Assembly: GCF_003443735.1 (NCBI RefSeq)
Contig: NZ_CP031969.1
Span: 3,968,001-4,032,000, forward strand
DNA: 64,000 nt
DNA from: Streptomyces sp. CC0208
GTDB taxonomy: Bacteria > Actinomycetota > Actinomycetes > Streptomycetales > Streptomycetaceae
Direction of reading: 5' to 3'
The translations under genes were made by a program, and so were the position numbers. Shown piece by piece: positions 55,288 through 64,000 of this stretch. The notes beneath the pieces are model-generated. The model worked only from the letters and a program-made list of their open reading frames with translations. It was not told the origin of the DNA and searched no databases. Each line of letters opens with the position of its first letter. The first letter of the stretch is position 1.

Positions 55288-56487
55288 TCACAGCGCGCAG
55301 CTGTCGCTGTCCACCTGCTGGTTCGCGGTGCGCCCCTTGACGATGTCCTGCTGGATCTCGTCCGCGGTGAGCGCGTACCCGGTGTCGGGGTCGTCGAGCG
55401 ACTTCGCGAAGACCACGCCGTAGACCCTGCCCTGCGGGGTCAGCAGCGGACCGCCGGAGTTGCCCTGGCGGACGGTCGCGAAGAGGGAGTAGACGTCGCG
55501 GTTGACGGTGCCGCGGTGGTAGATGTCCGGTCCGTGGGCGTCGATGCGCCCGCGCACGCGCGCGGAGCGGACGTCGTACGAGCCGTTCTCCGGGAAGCCC
55601 GCGACGATCGCGCTGTCCCCGCTGGCGGCGTCCTCGGACGTGAACTTCAGCGCGGGCGCGTCCAGATCGGGCACGTCCAGGACGGCGATGTCACGCTGCC
55701 AGTCGTACAGGACGACCGTGGCGTCGTACTTCCTGCCCTCGCCGCCTATCTGGACCGTGGGCTCGTCGACGCCGCCGACGACATGGGCGTTGGTCATGAC
55801 ACGGCGGTCGCCGAAGACGAAGCCGGTGCCCTCCAGGACCTTGCCGCAGCTCTGCGCGGTGCCCATGACCTTGACGATGGAGCGCTGGGCGCGGGTGGCG
55901 ACGGCGCTGTGCACGAGCTTGGGGTCGGGCGGCTGGACCTCCTTGATGGGCTCGTTGGAGAACGGGCTGAAGACCTGCGGGAAGCCGTTGTCCGCGAGGA
56001 CCGAGGTGAAGTCCTTGAACCAGGTGTCCGCGTCGGAGGGCAGCACCTCCTGGACGCCGAGGAGCACCTTGGAGCCACGCACCTCCTTGCCGACCGTGGA
56101 CATCGTGGTCTGCGCGAGCATGGCACCGATCAGCCAGGCCACCAGGAGCATCGCCACGACGTTCACGAGGGCGCCGCCGGTGGCGTCGACGGCTCGCGCG
56201 GGCGACCAGGTGATGTACCGGCGCAGCTTGTTGCCGAGGTGAGTGGTCAGGGCCTGGCCGACGGAGGCGCAGACGATCACGATGACGACGCCGACGACGG
56301 CGGCGACCGTGCCAACCTCGGCGTGATCGGTCAGCGCGTCCCAGATGACGGGAAGGGTGTAGACGGCGACGAGACCGCCGCCCAGGAATCCGATCACCGA
56401 CAGGATGCCTACGACGAAGCCCTGGCGGTAGCCGACGATCGCGAACCACACGGCGGCGACCAGCAACAGGATGTCCAGCACGTTCAC
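55288..56487 (-). CDS. MarP-like membrane serine protease
   Basis: The protein has 399 aa from GTG 56487. The N-terminal CvpA-like domain has four helices (about residues 5-145). A trypsin-like protease domain follows, facing outward. The triad is His in TNAHVV (about 232), Asp in DIAVLDV and Ser in GNSGGPLL (about 344). Two Cys flank the fold, as in mycobacterial MarP, which keeps the cytosol neutral in acid. Role: extracytoplasmic stress protease (inferred). Confidence 0.88.
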   Translation of the reverse strand: MNVLDILLLVAAVWFAIVGYRQGFVVGILSVIGFLGGGLVAVYTLPVIWDALTDHAEVGTVAAVVGVVIVIVCASVGQALTTHLGNKLRRYITWSPARAVDATGGALVNVVAMLLVAWLIGAMLAQTTMSTVGKEVRGSKVLLGVQEVLPSDADTWFKDFTSVLADNGFPQVFSPFSNEPIKEVQPPDPKLVHSAVATRAQRSIVKVMGTAQSCGKVLEGTGFVFGDRRVMTNAHVVGGVDEPTVQIGGEGRKYDATVVLYDWQRDIAVLDVPDLDAPALKFTSEDAASGDSAIVAGFPENGSYDVRSARVRGRIDAHGPDIYHRGTVNRDVYSLFATVRQGNSGGPLLTPQGRVYGVVFAKSLDDPDTGYALTADEIQQDIVKGRTANQQVDSDSCAL

Positions 56488-56577
56488 CGGTTCGAGCCTC
56501 GCCTCATCACTTCGCGTTCCCCACAGGTCGGCCGCCCGGGGGCTGCCCCGGGAAGACACAGCACGGACGCCACCCTG

Positions 56578-57273
56578 TCATGCGCGCCAGTCGAGCGGGA
56601 CCTGCTTCTCGCGGTCCCAGGGGCGCTCCCAGCCCGCGTAGTGCAGGATCCGGTCGATGATTCCGGCGGTGAAGCCCCAGACCAGGGCCGATTCGACCAG
56701 GAATGCCGGACCTCGGTGTCCGCTGGGGTGGACGGTCGTCGCACGGTTGTCGGGGTCCGTGAGATCCGCCACGGGGACCGTGAAGACGCGGGCGGTCTCG
56801 TTCGGATCGACGACCCCGACCGGGGTCGGCTCGCGCCACCAGCCCAGCACCGGGGTCACCACGAAGCCGCTGACCGGGATGTACAGCTTGGGCAGCACGC
56901 CGAAGAGCTGGACGCCCGAGGGGTCGAGGCCCGTCTCCTCCTCGGCCTCGCGCAGGGCGGCCCTGAGCGGCCCGTCGCCTTTCGGATCGCCGTCCTCCGG
57001 GTCGAGCGCGCCACCGGGGAACGACGGCTGCCCGGCATGCGACCTGAGCGAACTCGCCCGCTCCATGAGCAGCAGCTCGGGCCCGCGGTCGCCCTCCCCG
57101 AACAGGATCAGCACCGCAGACTGCCGCCCCGCGCCATCCGCGGGCGGCAGGAAGCGGCTCAGCTGGAGCGGCTCGACCGTCTCCACGGCGTGCACCACCG
57201 GGTCCAGCCAGGCCGGCAGCCCGTCCTTGCTGAGCGTCACGCCCTCCGTATGGCTCGCCCGAGTCATCGCCAC
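56578..57273 (-). CDS. Nudix hydrolase, CoA pyrophosphatase type
   Basis: This 231-aa protein has a Nudix box with GGALD, then an insert, then AALREAEEETGL (about residues 105-116). The upstream LLMERASSLRSHAGQPSFPGG (about 67-87) is the extra motif of CoA-cleaving enzymes. It would hydrolyse CoA or a similar nucleotide. The insert within the Nudix box is unusual. The gene is 91 bp downstream of no other minus gene, so probably monocistronic. Confidence 0.85.
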   Translation of the reverse strand: MAMTRASHTEGVTLSKDGLPAWLDPVVHAVETVEPLQLSRFLPPADGAGRQSAVLILFGEGDRGPELLLMERASSLRSHAGQPSFPGGALDPEDGDPKGDGPLRAALREAEEETGLDPSGVQLFGVLPKLYIPVSGFVVTPVLGWWREPTPVGVVDPNETARVFTVPVADLTDPDNRATTVHPSGHRGPAFLVESALVWGFTAGIIDRILHYAGWERPWDREKQVPLDWRA

Positions 57274-57303
57274 CCCTGTCGTCCTGCACTGCCCAACGCC
57301 TGA

Positions 57304-57868
57304 CGGCCCCTAGATCGTTCCGCCCGGACCCGGCACCGGCCCGACCGGCACGGCCTCGCACTCGGCCGGGCCCGGCCAGGCGAACACACCGACGGGGCCC
57401 GGACCGGCACGCCGACTGGGGTTGACGCGTCGGTCCGGCTCAGCACCGCGGTCCAGCGCAGACCTCGGGCCCGGCTCGGCGTTTCGGCCCGGGCCGCTTC
57501 TCCGGTCCGGCTCAGCTTTTCGGTCCGGGCCGCTTGTCCGGTCCGGCTCGGCCTTTCAATCCGAACCGCCTCTCCGGTCCCGCCGGGTTCATCCGCCCGA
57601 CCGGATACTCCGGCTCGACGCCGCTCTCCTGGCGGCCGGCCCGGAGCTCCCGCCCCACCGGTCATCCCGGCCCGACTCAACTCACCTGCCCGACGCGGCA
57701 CTACCGCCTGGCCCGGCTGTCGGGTCGCCCGACCGCCCCGTACCGGCGCCTCCGCTCCCCGCGGCTCGGCCCAGAACGAGCCGGCCGGTGGCACGGCACG
57801 GGCAGCCCCGGCCATCCGATGCGGCCCGCCGGCCCGTGCCGGTCCTTCCCGCCCCGCCGTCCGCGTCC
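57304..57868. repeat. GC-rich gap with 36-bp imperfect tandem repeats
   Basis: At 57479-57585 a 36-bp unit is repeated about three times (unit core TTTTCGGTCCGGGCCGCTTG). Both strands stay open, but I see no ribosome site and no family. I treat it as non-coding expanded sequence between nth and the Nudix gene. Confidence 0.55.
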
Positions 57869-58960
57869 TCACCCGGTGGCCCCCAGGGGCGGCGCGGCCT
57901 TGCCGCCCGCGTCCAGGTAGGCCTGCGGGGGGTTCAGCCGCTGGCCCGGGAAGCCGCCCTTCTCGTACTTGAGGAGCTTCTGCGCCTTCTCCGGGTCCGT
58001 CTCGCCCTCGCCGTAGGCCGGGCAGAGCGGAGCGATGGGGCAGGCGCCGCACGCGGGTTTGCGGGCGTGGCAGATGCGGCGGCCGTGCCAGATGACGTGG
58101 TGCGACAGGTCCGTCCAGTCGCTCTTCGGGAAGAGCGCGGAGACGGCGGCCTCGATCTTGTCGGGGTCGGTCTCATCGGTCCACTGCCAGCGCCTGACCA
58201 GCCGCATGAAGTGCGTGTCGACGGTGATGCCGGGCCGCCCGAAGGCGTTGCCGAGGACGACGAAGGCGGTCTTGCGGCCCACACCGGGCAGCGTGACGAG
58301 GTCGTCGAGCCGCCCCGGGACCTCCCCGCCGAAGTTCTCCACGAGGGTCTTGGACAGCCCTATCACGGACTTGGTCTTGGCCCGGAAGAACCCGGTCGGC
58401 CGGAGGATCTCCTCGACCTCCTCCGGGTTGGCCGCGGCGAGGTCCTCGGGGGTCGGGTACTTGGCGAACAGCGCGGGGGTCGTCTGATTGACCCTCAGGT
58501 CGGTGGTCTGCGCGGACAGGACCGTCGCCACGATCAACTGGAAGGGGTTCTCGAAGTCCAACTCGGGGTGGGCGTAAGGGAACACCTCTGCGAGCTCGCG
58601 GTTGATACGCCGGGCGTGGCGGACGAGAGCGGTCTGCGACTCGTTCCTCGGGGGCTTCGGGGCAACCTTCTTCGTGGCCGAGGCCTTCTTCACCGGAGCC
58701 GACGCCTTCTCGGGAGCAACGGCCGCCTTCTTCACGGCGGCCACCTTCTTCACGGCGGCGGCCTTCCGCACGGGAGGCGCCTTTTTGGCCACCTTCTCCG
58801 TCGCCTTCTTCGCCGAAGCCCTCTTCTCCACCGGAGCCTTCCCTGCCGCTTTTGCCGTTTTCTTTCCGCCCCCGACGCCCTGTTCGCCCAGAGCGGAATC
58901 CCGACGTGCAACCACCCGCCCAGCCCCCTTGGCCTGTGCTCTCACCGGCGTTTTGGACAC
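57869..58960 (-). CDS. nth: Endonuclease III with Lys/Ala-rich N-terminal tail
   Basis: This 363-aa DNA glycosylase/AP lyase removes oxidised pyrimidines. Residues 1-105 are a Lys/Ala-rich tail like histone H1. The core has the helix-hairpin-helix LPGVGRKTAFVVLG (catalytic Lys, about 222-235), Asp in VDTHF (about 246) and the 4Fe-4S ligands C-x6-C-x2-C-x5-C. The tail may bind DNA non-specifically. The gene stands divergent from crp. Confidence 0.92.
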   Translation of the reverse strand: MSKTPVRAQAKGAGRVVARRDSALGEQGVGGGKKTAKAAGKAPVEKRASAKKATEKVAKKAPPVRKAAAVKKVAAVKKAAVAPEKASAPVKKASATKKVAPKPPRNESQTALVRHARRINRELAEVFPYAHPELDFENPFQLIVATVLSAQTTDLRVNQTTPALFAKYPTPEDLAAANPEEVEEILRPTGFFRAKTKSVIGLSKTLVENFGGEVPGRLDDLVTLPGVGRKTAFVVLGNAFGRPGITVDTHFMRLVRRWQWTDETDPDKIEAAVSALFPKSDWTDLSHHVIWHGRRICHARKPACGACPIAPLCPAYGEGETDPEKAQKLLKYEKGGFPGQRLNPPQAYLDAGGKAAPPLGATG

Positions 58961-59167
58961 CCGGCCAGCCTAGAGCCCGGCACTGACATCCGCCCCGGAC
59001 CCCGAAGACCGGCCCCCAATTGGACCCCTGCCGCTTACCCCGGGACATGTGTGCGGCATCCTTGTGACAGATCACACTGTTTGGACCGTCCGGCAAAATG
59101 GGCACCGGGTTCCCCTGGTACCAAGGGGGAACAAGATCCCCTGAGCAGGTCGACAAGGAGAGAACTC

Positions 59168-59842
59168 GTGGACGACGTTCTGCGGCGCAACCCGCTCTTC
59201 GCGGCACTCGACGACGAGCAGTCCGCGGAACTGCGCGCCTCCATGAGTGAGGTGACTCTCGCGCGTGGCGACTCCCTGTTCCACGAGGGCGACCCGGGCG
59301 ACCGGCTCTACGCGGTCACCGAGGGCAAGGTGAAGCTCCACCGCACCTCACCCGACGGCCGCGAGAACATGCTGGCCGTTCTCGGCCCCGGCGAACTCAT
59401 CGGAGAGCTGTCGCTCTTCGACCCGGGTCCGCGCACGGCGACCGCCACCGCGCTGACCGAGGTCAAGCTGCTCGGCCTCGGCCACGGCGACCTCCAGCCC
59501 TGGCTGAGCGCGCGTCCCGAGGTGGCCTCCGCGCTCCTGCGAGCCATCGCGCGACGGCTGCGCAGGACCAACGACCAGATGTCCGACCTGGTCTTCTCGG
59601 ACGTGCCGGGCCGCGTGGCCCGCGCGCTGCTCGACCTCTCCCGCCGCTTCGGCGTGCAGTCCGAGGAGGGCATCCACGTCGTCCACGACCTCACGCAGGA
59701 GGAGCTGGCCCAACTGGTCGGCGCCTCACGCGAGACGGTCAACAAGGCCCTCGCGGACTTCGCCCAGCGCGGCTGGCTGCGCCTGGAGGCCCGCGCGGTG
59801 ATCCTCCTGGACGTCGAGAGGCTCGCCAAGCGCTCGCGGTGA
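59168..59842 (+). CDS. crp: Crp/Fnr-family transcription factor
   Basis: The 224-aa length and N-terminus (VDDVLRRNPLFAALDDEQ) match the Streptomyces Crp I know. The cyclic-nucleotide domain has GDPGDRLYAVTEGKVKL and GELIGELSLFDPGPRTATATA (about 30-90). The winged helix has TQEELAQLVGASRETVNKALADF (about 176-198). GTG 59168 is preceded by AAGGAG. Crp controls germination, growth and antibiotic genes. A terminator follows. Confidence 0.95.
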   Translation: MDDVLRRNPLFAALDDEQSAELRASMSEVTLARGDSLFHEGDPGDRLYAVTEGKVKLHRTSPDGRENMLAVLGPGELIGELSLFDPGPRTATATALTEVKLLGLGHGDLQPWLSARPEVASALLRAIARRLRRTNDQMSDLVFSDVPGRVARALLDLSRRFGVQSEEGIHVVHDLTQEELAQLVGASRETVNKALADFAQRGWLRLEARAVILLDVERLAKRSR

Positions 59843-59894
59843 GCGCACGACCGTACGGACGACGTAGAACGACCGCCGAGAACGACCGACGCAG

Positions 59895-59922
59895 AGGGGC
59901 CCTGCCACACGGCGGGGCCCTT
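59895..59922 (+). terminator. Hairpin terminator after crp
   Basis: AGGGGCCC-T-GCC pairs with GGC-G-GGGCCCTT around ACAC, about 12 bp with one G-T pair, 50 bp after the crp stop. Confidence 0.7.
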
Positions 59923-60130
59923 CGCGTACGGCCGAGGGCGGGGACAAAAGGTCCGCGGCGCACGTCGGCGTTCGCTGCGCCCCGTGACGTGATCGTCCTG
60001 AGCCGCGCCTCCGGCGGCGACACACACCGTCCGCGCGTCATCGGTGGCGCTGACCACGTTCGGCCCCACACGGCCCGCCCAGGGCCGTAAATGAGCTGCC
60101 CACGGTCCCGCCCCCGGGCACAGTGATCGC

Positions 60131-60955
60131 ATGGCCGCCGAAACAGTTCCTCCCATCGCCCCCAAGGGACTCGACGCCCAGGGCTACATCGAGCGCGAGG
60201 GCTCCCTCGGGCGGATCCCGCAGCCCTTCCGCCCCGTCGTCGCCGCCGCCCGCGACCGGGTGCTGGAGCTGTTCGGGCCGCGGCTGCACAGCGCGTACCT
60301 CTACGGCTCGATTCCGCGCGGCACCGCGCGCGTGGGCCGCAGCGACCTCGACCTCCTGCTCGCCCTGCGGGACGAGCCGACCGACGCGGACCGGGAGGGC
60401 GTACGGCAACTCGGGGAGGCCCTGGACAAGGAGTTCCCGCAGATCGACGGCGTCGGAGCGCTGCTGTACGGCCGGGATGTCCTGCTGAGCGACTTGGAAC
60501 GCCACGACATGGGCTGGTTCGTGGCCTGTCTGTGCACCCCGCTGCTCGGCGACGACCTGGCGGAGTACCTCCCCCGCTACCGCCCCGACTCCCTCCTGGC
60601 CCGCGAGACGAACGGCGACCTCGCCGTGCTGCTCCCCCGCTGGCGCGTACGGATCGGGACGGCGGACTCGGAAGAGACCCGGACCCGCCTAGTCCGCTTC
60701 ATGTCCCGCCACCTGGTCCGCACCGCGTTCACCCTGGTCATGCCCCGCTGGAACGGCTGGACGAGCGACCTGGGAGAGATGGCGGAGGTCTTCGCCGCGT
60801 ACTACCCGGAGCGCGGCGACCAGCTGAGAACGGCGGCCGGCCTGGGCCACGCCCCGACCGCCGACACGGCCGTACTGCGCGCGTACGTCGACGACCTGGG
60901 CCCCTGGCTGGCGGACGAGTACGCGCGCGTGCACGGCACGAAGACCCCTAGATGA
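60131..60955 (+). CDS. Nucleotidyltransferase-domain protein
   Basis: This 274-aa minimal nucleotidyltransferase (MNT) fold protein has LYGSIPRGTARVGRSDLDLLL (about residues 57-77), the GS...DxD catalytic motif. The C-terminal half is helical, around an RWNGWTSDLGEMAEVF segment. Members modify antibiotics, proteins or tRNA, and this one is not assignable. Its stop overlaps the stop of the convergent MBL gene by 8 bp. Confidence 0.8.
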   Translation: MAAETVPPIAPKGLDAQGYIEREGSLGRIPQPFRPVVAAARDRVLELFGPRLHSAYLYGSIPRGTARVGRSDLDLLLALRDEPTDADREGVRQLGEALDKEFPQIDGVGALLYGRDVLLSDLERHDMGWFVACLCTPLLGDDLAEYLPRYRPDSLLARETNGDLAVLLPRWRVRIGTADSEETRTRLVRFMSRHLVRTAFTLVMPRWNGWTSDLGEMAEVFAAYYPERGDQLRTAAGLGHAPTADTAVLRAYVDDLGPWLADEYARVHGTKTPR

Positions 60956-61778
60956 GCCCGTGCTCCTCCAGGTACTCGAGCTGGGCCCGCACCGACAGCT
61001 CGGCGGCGGGCCAGAGCGACCGGTCCACGTCGGCGTACACGTGCTCCACGACGGCACCGGGCGTCCGGTGTCCGTCCTCCACGGCCGTCTCGACCTGGGC
61101 GAGCCGATGGGCCCGGTGAGCGAGATAGAACTCGACGGCACCCTGCGCGTCCTCCAGGACGGGCCCGTGGCCGGGCAGGACGGTGTGTACGCCGTCGTCG
61201 ACCGTCAGGGACCTCAGCCGTCGCAGGGAGTCCAGATAGTCGCCCAGGCGGCCGTCGGGATGGGCCACGACGGTCGTGCCGCGCCCCAGGATGGTGTCAC
61301 CGGTCACCACGGCCTGATCGGCCGGGAGATGGAAGCACAGCGAGTCCGCGGTGTGCCCGGGCGTCGGGACGACCCTCAGCTCCAGCCCGCCGACGCGCAC
61401 CACGTTCCCCGCGCCGAGCCCTTCGTCCCCCAGCCGCAGCGCGGGGTCCAGGGCCCGCACCTTGGTGCCGGTCAGCGCGGCGAAACGGACGGCGCCCTCG
61501 GCGTGGTCGGGGTGGCCGTGGGTGAGCAGCGTGAGCGCGACCCGCTTGCCGGCCGCCTCGGCGGTGTCGACGACCGCGCGGAGGTGCCCCTCGTCCAGGG
61601 GACCGGGGTCGACGACCACCGCCAGTTCCGAGTCCGGCTCCGACAGGATCCAGGTGTTGGTCCCGTCCAGGGTCATCGCGGAGGCGTTGGGCGCGAGGAC
61701 GTTGACGGCTCGCGTTGTGGCGGGGCCCGAGAGGACCCCGCCCCGTGGCTGGCCGGGCAGGGCTGCGGCGTCGGTCAT
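60948..61778 (-). CDS. MBL-fold metallo-hydrolase
   Basis: This 276-aa protein has the metal motif LLTHGHPDHAEG (about residues 83-94, HxHxDH), VPTPGHTADSL (about 136-146), TGDTILGRG and LPGHGP in order. Such glyoxalase II-like proteins hydrolyse thioesters or cyclic substrates. Its ATG overlaps the Nudix gene stop (ATGA), so the two form an operon. Confidence 0.88.
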   Translation of the reverse strand: MTDAAALPGQPRGGVLSGPATTRAVNVLAPNASAMTLDGTNTWILSEPDSELAVVVDPGPLDEGHLRAVVDTAEAAGKRVALTLLTHGHPDHAEGAVRFAALTGTKVRALDPALRLGDEGLGAGNVVRVGGLELRVVPTPGHTADSLCFHLPADQAVVTGDTILGRGTTVVAHPDGRLGDYLDSLRRLRSLTVDDGVHTVLPGHGPVLEDAQGAVEFYLAHRAHRLAQVETAVEDGHRTPGAVVEHVYADVDRSLWPAAELSVRAQLEYLEEHGLI

Positions 61779-62644
61779 GCGGAGGCTCCACCGGTCGGGA
61801 TGTGTTTGGTGAACTCGTCGTGTCCCGGCCAGGAGAGCACGATCTCGCCGTCCACCAGCCGGGCCTGGGCGAGCACAGGGGTCAGGTCACGGTCGGGCGC
61901 GGCGGCGAGCGCGCCGGCGGCGGTGCCGTACGCGGCGATCTGCCACAGCGTGGCGATGGTGGGCGGCATCATCAGCAGCTCGCCCTTGTCGTAACCCTCC
62001 GCCGCATCCTCTGGCCTGATCCACACCGTGCGGTCGGCCTCGGTGGAGGCGTTGCGGGTGCGCTGCCCCTCCGGGAGAGCGGCGACGAAGAACCACGTGT
62101 CATAGCGGCGGGGTTCGAACTCGGGCGTGATCCAGCGCGTCCAGGCCCCGAGCAGATCCGATCGCAGCACGAGCCCCCTCCGTTCCAGGAACTCCGCGAA
62201 GGACAGGTCCCGCGCCACGAGAGCGGCCCGGTCCGCCTCCCACTCCGCGCCCGTGGTGTCACCGACCACCGACTCGGCCGTCGGCCCGGCGAGCAGGACG
62301 CCCGCCTCCTCGTACGTCTCCCGCACGGCCGCGCAGACGATCGCCTGAGCCGTCGTCTCGTCCACGCCCAGCCGGGCCGCCCACCACGCGCGCGTGGGGC
62401 CCGCCCAGTGGATCTGGTGCTCGTCGTCACGGGGGTCGACGCCACCGCCGGGATAGGCGTACGCGCCACCGGCAAACGCCATGGAGGCCCGCCTGCGCAA
62501 CATGTGCACGACGATCCCGGCCGGCCCGTCCTTCAGCAGCATCACGGTGGCGGCACGTCTCGGCATGGCCGGCGCGAGCGTGCCGTCGGCGAGCGCGCGG
62601 ATACGGTCCGGCCATTCCGCTGGGTACCACTGCCCGTTTGCCAT
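61775..62644 (-). CDS. Nudix hydrolase, RNR-type
   Basis: This 289-aa protein has a Nudix-like pattern with YPGGGVDPRDDE, then a long insert (WAARLGVDE), then AAVRETYEEAGVLL (about 87-100), keeping the REXXEE metal site. C-terminal residues to about 289 are of the NUDT19-type family, often CoA- or nucleotide-cleaving. It is upstream of and coupled to the MBL hydrolase. Confidence 0.82.
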   Translation of the reverse strand: MANGQWYPAEWPDRIRALADGTLAPAMPRRAATVMLLKDGPAGIVVHMLRRRASMAFAGGAYAYPGGGVDPRDDEHQIHWAGPTRAWWAARLGVDETTAQAIVCAAVRETYEEAGVLLAGPTAESVVGDTTGAEWEADRAALVARDLSFAEFLERRGLVLRSDLLGAWTRWITPEFEPRRYDTWFFVAALPEGQRTRNASTEADRTVWIRPEDAAEGYDKGELLMMPPTIATLWQIAAYGTAAGALAAAPDRDLTPVLAQARLVDGEIVLSWPGHDEFTKHIPTGGASA

Positions 62645-63202
62645 GGCCGGAGGCTAACTCCTGAGGCGCGGATGTTCGAGGCCCGGGCCGCCCAGGGGGG
62701 TGCCGGGTCAGGTTGTGGGGCGGGTGCGGACCGGTGGGGGCTGGTCGCGCAGTTCCCCGCGGTTCCGCTGCGCTGGGCTTGAGCGGGGCGCCTACGAGGG
62801 TGCCGGGTTCGGTTGTGGGGCGAGTGCGGACCGGTGGGGGCTGGTCGCGCAGTTCCCCGCGCCCCTAGGGGGGTTGCAGTTACCTGCGCCACGATGGACC
62901 GTTCGCCGGACCGCGCGGCGCGACGGGCCGTTGGCCGCGTACGGCGGGCAGGGGACGGGGTGGGGGGTGTCCGCCCGCAGCGGCCGGCGTCCGTTACCGA
63001 GCCCTGCTCAAGCAGCAGAACCGCCGGACCGAGGACGGATACCCCCCACCCCGGCCCCGACCCAAACCACACCGCACGCGCTACACAAGCCCCCACCGAA
63101 CCCGCAGCTGCGCCGCAGGCACCCAGGGGCGCGGGGAACTGCGCACAAACACCCGCCCCCACCAACCCGCACAAGACACCGCCCACCCGCCGGAGGCAAC
63201 CG
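62645..63202. repeat. Repeated intergenic element, two direct and one inverted copy
   Basis: In this 558-bp gap a 64-bp unit occurs at 62698-62761 and 62798-62861, exactly 100 bp apart and differing in few bases; it includes CTGGTCGCGCAGTTCCCCGC. A diverged inverted copy begins with AGGGGCGCGGGGAACTGCGC (63125-63144) and runs to about 63172. Direct and inverted copies could pair. I recall this motif between many Streptomyces genes. I see no gene here. Confidence 0.7.
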
Positions 63203-63700
63203 TCACGCCTCAGCGACCAGCTCCACCTGCACCTCAACCTCAACCGGCGCATCCAGCGGCAGCACAGCCACCCCCACCGCACTACGCGCGTGCACACCCG
63301 CCTCGCCGAGCACCTCGCCCAGCAACTCGCTCGCCCCGTTGATCACACCCGGCTGCCCCGTGAAGTCCGAGGCCGACGCCACGAACCCCACGACCTTCAC
63401 CACGCGCGCGATCCGGTCCAGATCACCGGCCACGGCCTTCACCGCCGCCAGCGCGTTCAGCGCACACGTGCGGGCCAGCTCCTTCGCCTCCTCGGCCGTG
63501 ACCTCCGCGCCCACCTTCCCGGTGACCGGAAGCTTCCCGTCGACCATGGGCAGCTGACCCGAGGTGTACACGTACACACCCGACTGCACGGCCGGCTGGT
63601 ACGCGGCCAGCGGCGGCACCACGGCCGGCAGCGTCAGCCCCAGCTCCGCGAGCCGCGCCTCGACCGACCCGCCCCCGCTCACGGCCCCGCCCCCGCTCAC
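63203..63700 (-). CDS. RidA family protein
   Basis: This 165-aa protein from GTG 63700 (GGGAGAAGG upstream) has the RidA fold: YTSGQLPMVDGKLPVTGKVG (about 49-68), CALNALAAVKAV, and GVAVLPLDAPVEVEVQVEL at the end. RidA proteins deaminate reactive enamines formed by PLP enzymes. The Arg that anchors substrate (usually in RSAVG) is present. Its GTG overlaps the stop of the DUF4177 gene (GTGA). Confidence 0.85.
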   Translation of the reverse strand: MSGGGAVSGGGSVEARLAELGLTLPAVVPPLAAYQPAVQSGVYVYTSGQLPMVDGKLPVTGKVGAEVTAEEAKELARTCALNALAAVKAVAGDLDRIARVVKVVGFVASASDFTGQPGVINGASELLGEVLGEAGVHARSAVGVAVLPLDAPVEVEVQVELVAEA

Positions 63701-63861
63701 GCGGCCTTCTCCCGCTTCAGGTACGCCACCAGCTGCTCGGGGTTGTTCGGCCCGGGCACGACCTGCACGAGCTCCCACCCGTCCTCGCCCCAGGTGTCCA
63801 GAATCTGCTTCGTGGCGTGGACGAGCAGCGGCACGGTCGCGTATTCCCACTTCTTGGTCAT
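63697..63861 (-). CDS. DUF4177-like small protein
   Basis: This 54-aa protein starts MTKKWEYATVPLLVH and ends PEQLVAYLKREKAA. The W-E-Y-x-x-V start and the DGWELVQV segment are typical of DUF4177. It ends in TGA overlapping the RidA GTG, so the two form a coupled pair. Function is unknown. Confidence 0.75.
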   Translation of the reverse strand: MTKKWEYATVPLLVHATKQILDTWGEDGWELVQVVPGPNNPEQLVAYLKREKAA

Positions 63862-63951
63862 GCGGCCGACTTTAGCCGCTGCTCACCCGTGGCCTTCAGG
63901 CACTGCCGACCCCCGGCTTTCAGCCACCGCTCACCACAGCCGATATCCGCG

Positions 63952-63960
63952 TTATCCACA
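63952..63960 (+). promoter_or_regulatory. DnaA box-like site
   Basis: TTATCCACA is the classic bacterial DnaA box. A single copy lies upstream of the DUF4177 gene and may be chance. Confidence 0.3.
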
Positions 63961-64000
63961 GCCTCCTGCTTAGGTTCGCCGCCGACTGGTTACGCTCGAA

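Noticed and set aside
57264..58052. 262-codon minus-strand frame across the repeat region and into nth
   Set aside because: It overlaps nth in the wrong frame and is low-complexity Arg/Ala/Gly sequence.

Overview
The window is high-GC actinobacterial chromosome, almost certainly from a Streptomyces. Evidence: a BldG anti-anti-sigma factor with the phospho-acceptor Ser in the expected place, an AfsR-like SARP regulator, a Crp of exactly 224 aa, topoisomerase I with a lysine-rich tail, a thymidylate kinase fused to a membrane transporter-like domain, GTG and TTG starts, and leaderless genes. From memory, the gene order matches the S. coelicolor core around SCO3540-SCO3577 (holB, tmk, topA, hppA, bldG, DECH helicase, tad/ssd cluster, acsA, nhaA, nth, crp). 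I ran no search, so this synteny is recollection.

Layout. 1-6.5 kb: LysE-type exporter (5' end outside the window), a leaderless Clp-N/HTH protein, a stand-alone family A DNA polymerase and a large AfsR-like regulator. 6.8-9.4 kb: a glycosyltransferase, a DUF3052 protein and several gene fragments. 9.5-14.8 kb: the most accessory part, a 1,611-aa secreted polymorphic toxin (signal peptide, ricin lectin, long Ala-rich coiled coil, HINT protease, unrecognised C-terminal toxin) with an overlapping small downstream gene that is the probable immunity gene. 15.2-28.8 kb: lipoproteins, tRNA-Thr, then holB-tmk-topA and a methyltransferase. 28.9-32.6 kb: H+-pyrophosphatase and the bldG operon. 32.6-40.7 kb: a DECH helicase converging on a seven-gene Tad/Flp-type secretion cluster. 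40.7-49.7 kb: HAD phosphatase, a structured RNA that is probably the 6S-like RNA, a degenerate Fic protein divergent from a ParA-like ATPase, a deacetylase-like lipoprotein, a SulP-carbonic anhydrase fusion, and an ECF sigma factor with a membrane partner. 49.9-64 kb: acsA, nhaA, holin-like protein, hydrolase, MarP-like protease, Nudix, nth, crp, nucleotidyltransferase, MBL/Nudix pair and a DUF4177/RidA pair.

How the genes work together. holB and tmk serve replication and dTTP supply, with topA nearby. The bldG operon controls sigma factors during development. The tad cluster probably assembles a short pilus-like structure. The toxin and its downstream gene look like a contact-dependent competition module beside gene debris. 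Candidate regulatory signals read directly from the DNA include three 11-bp direct repeats before the AfsR-like gene, a consensus promoter merged with an operator-like palindrome before the Clp-N gene, a palindrome over the Fic-like gene start, and several strong terminators.
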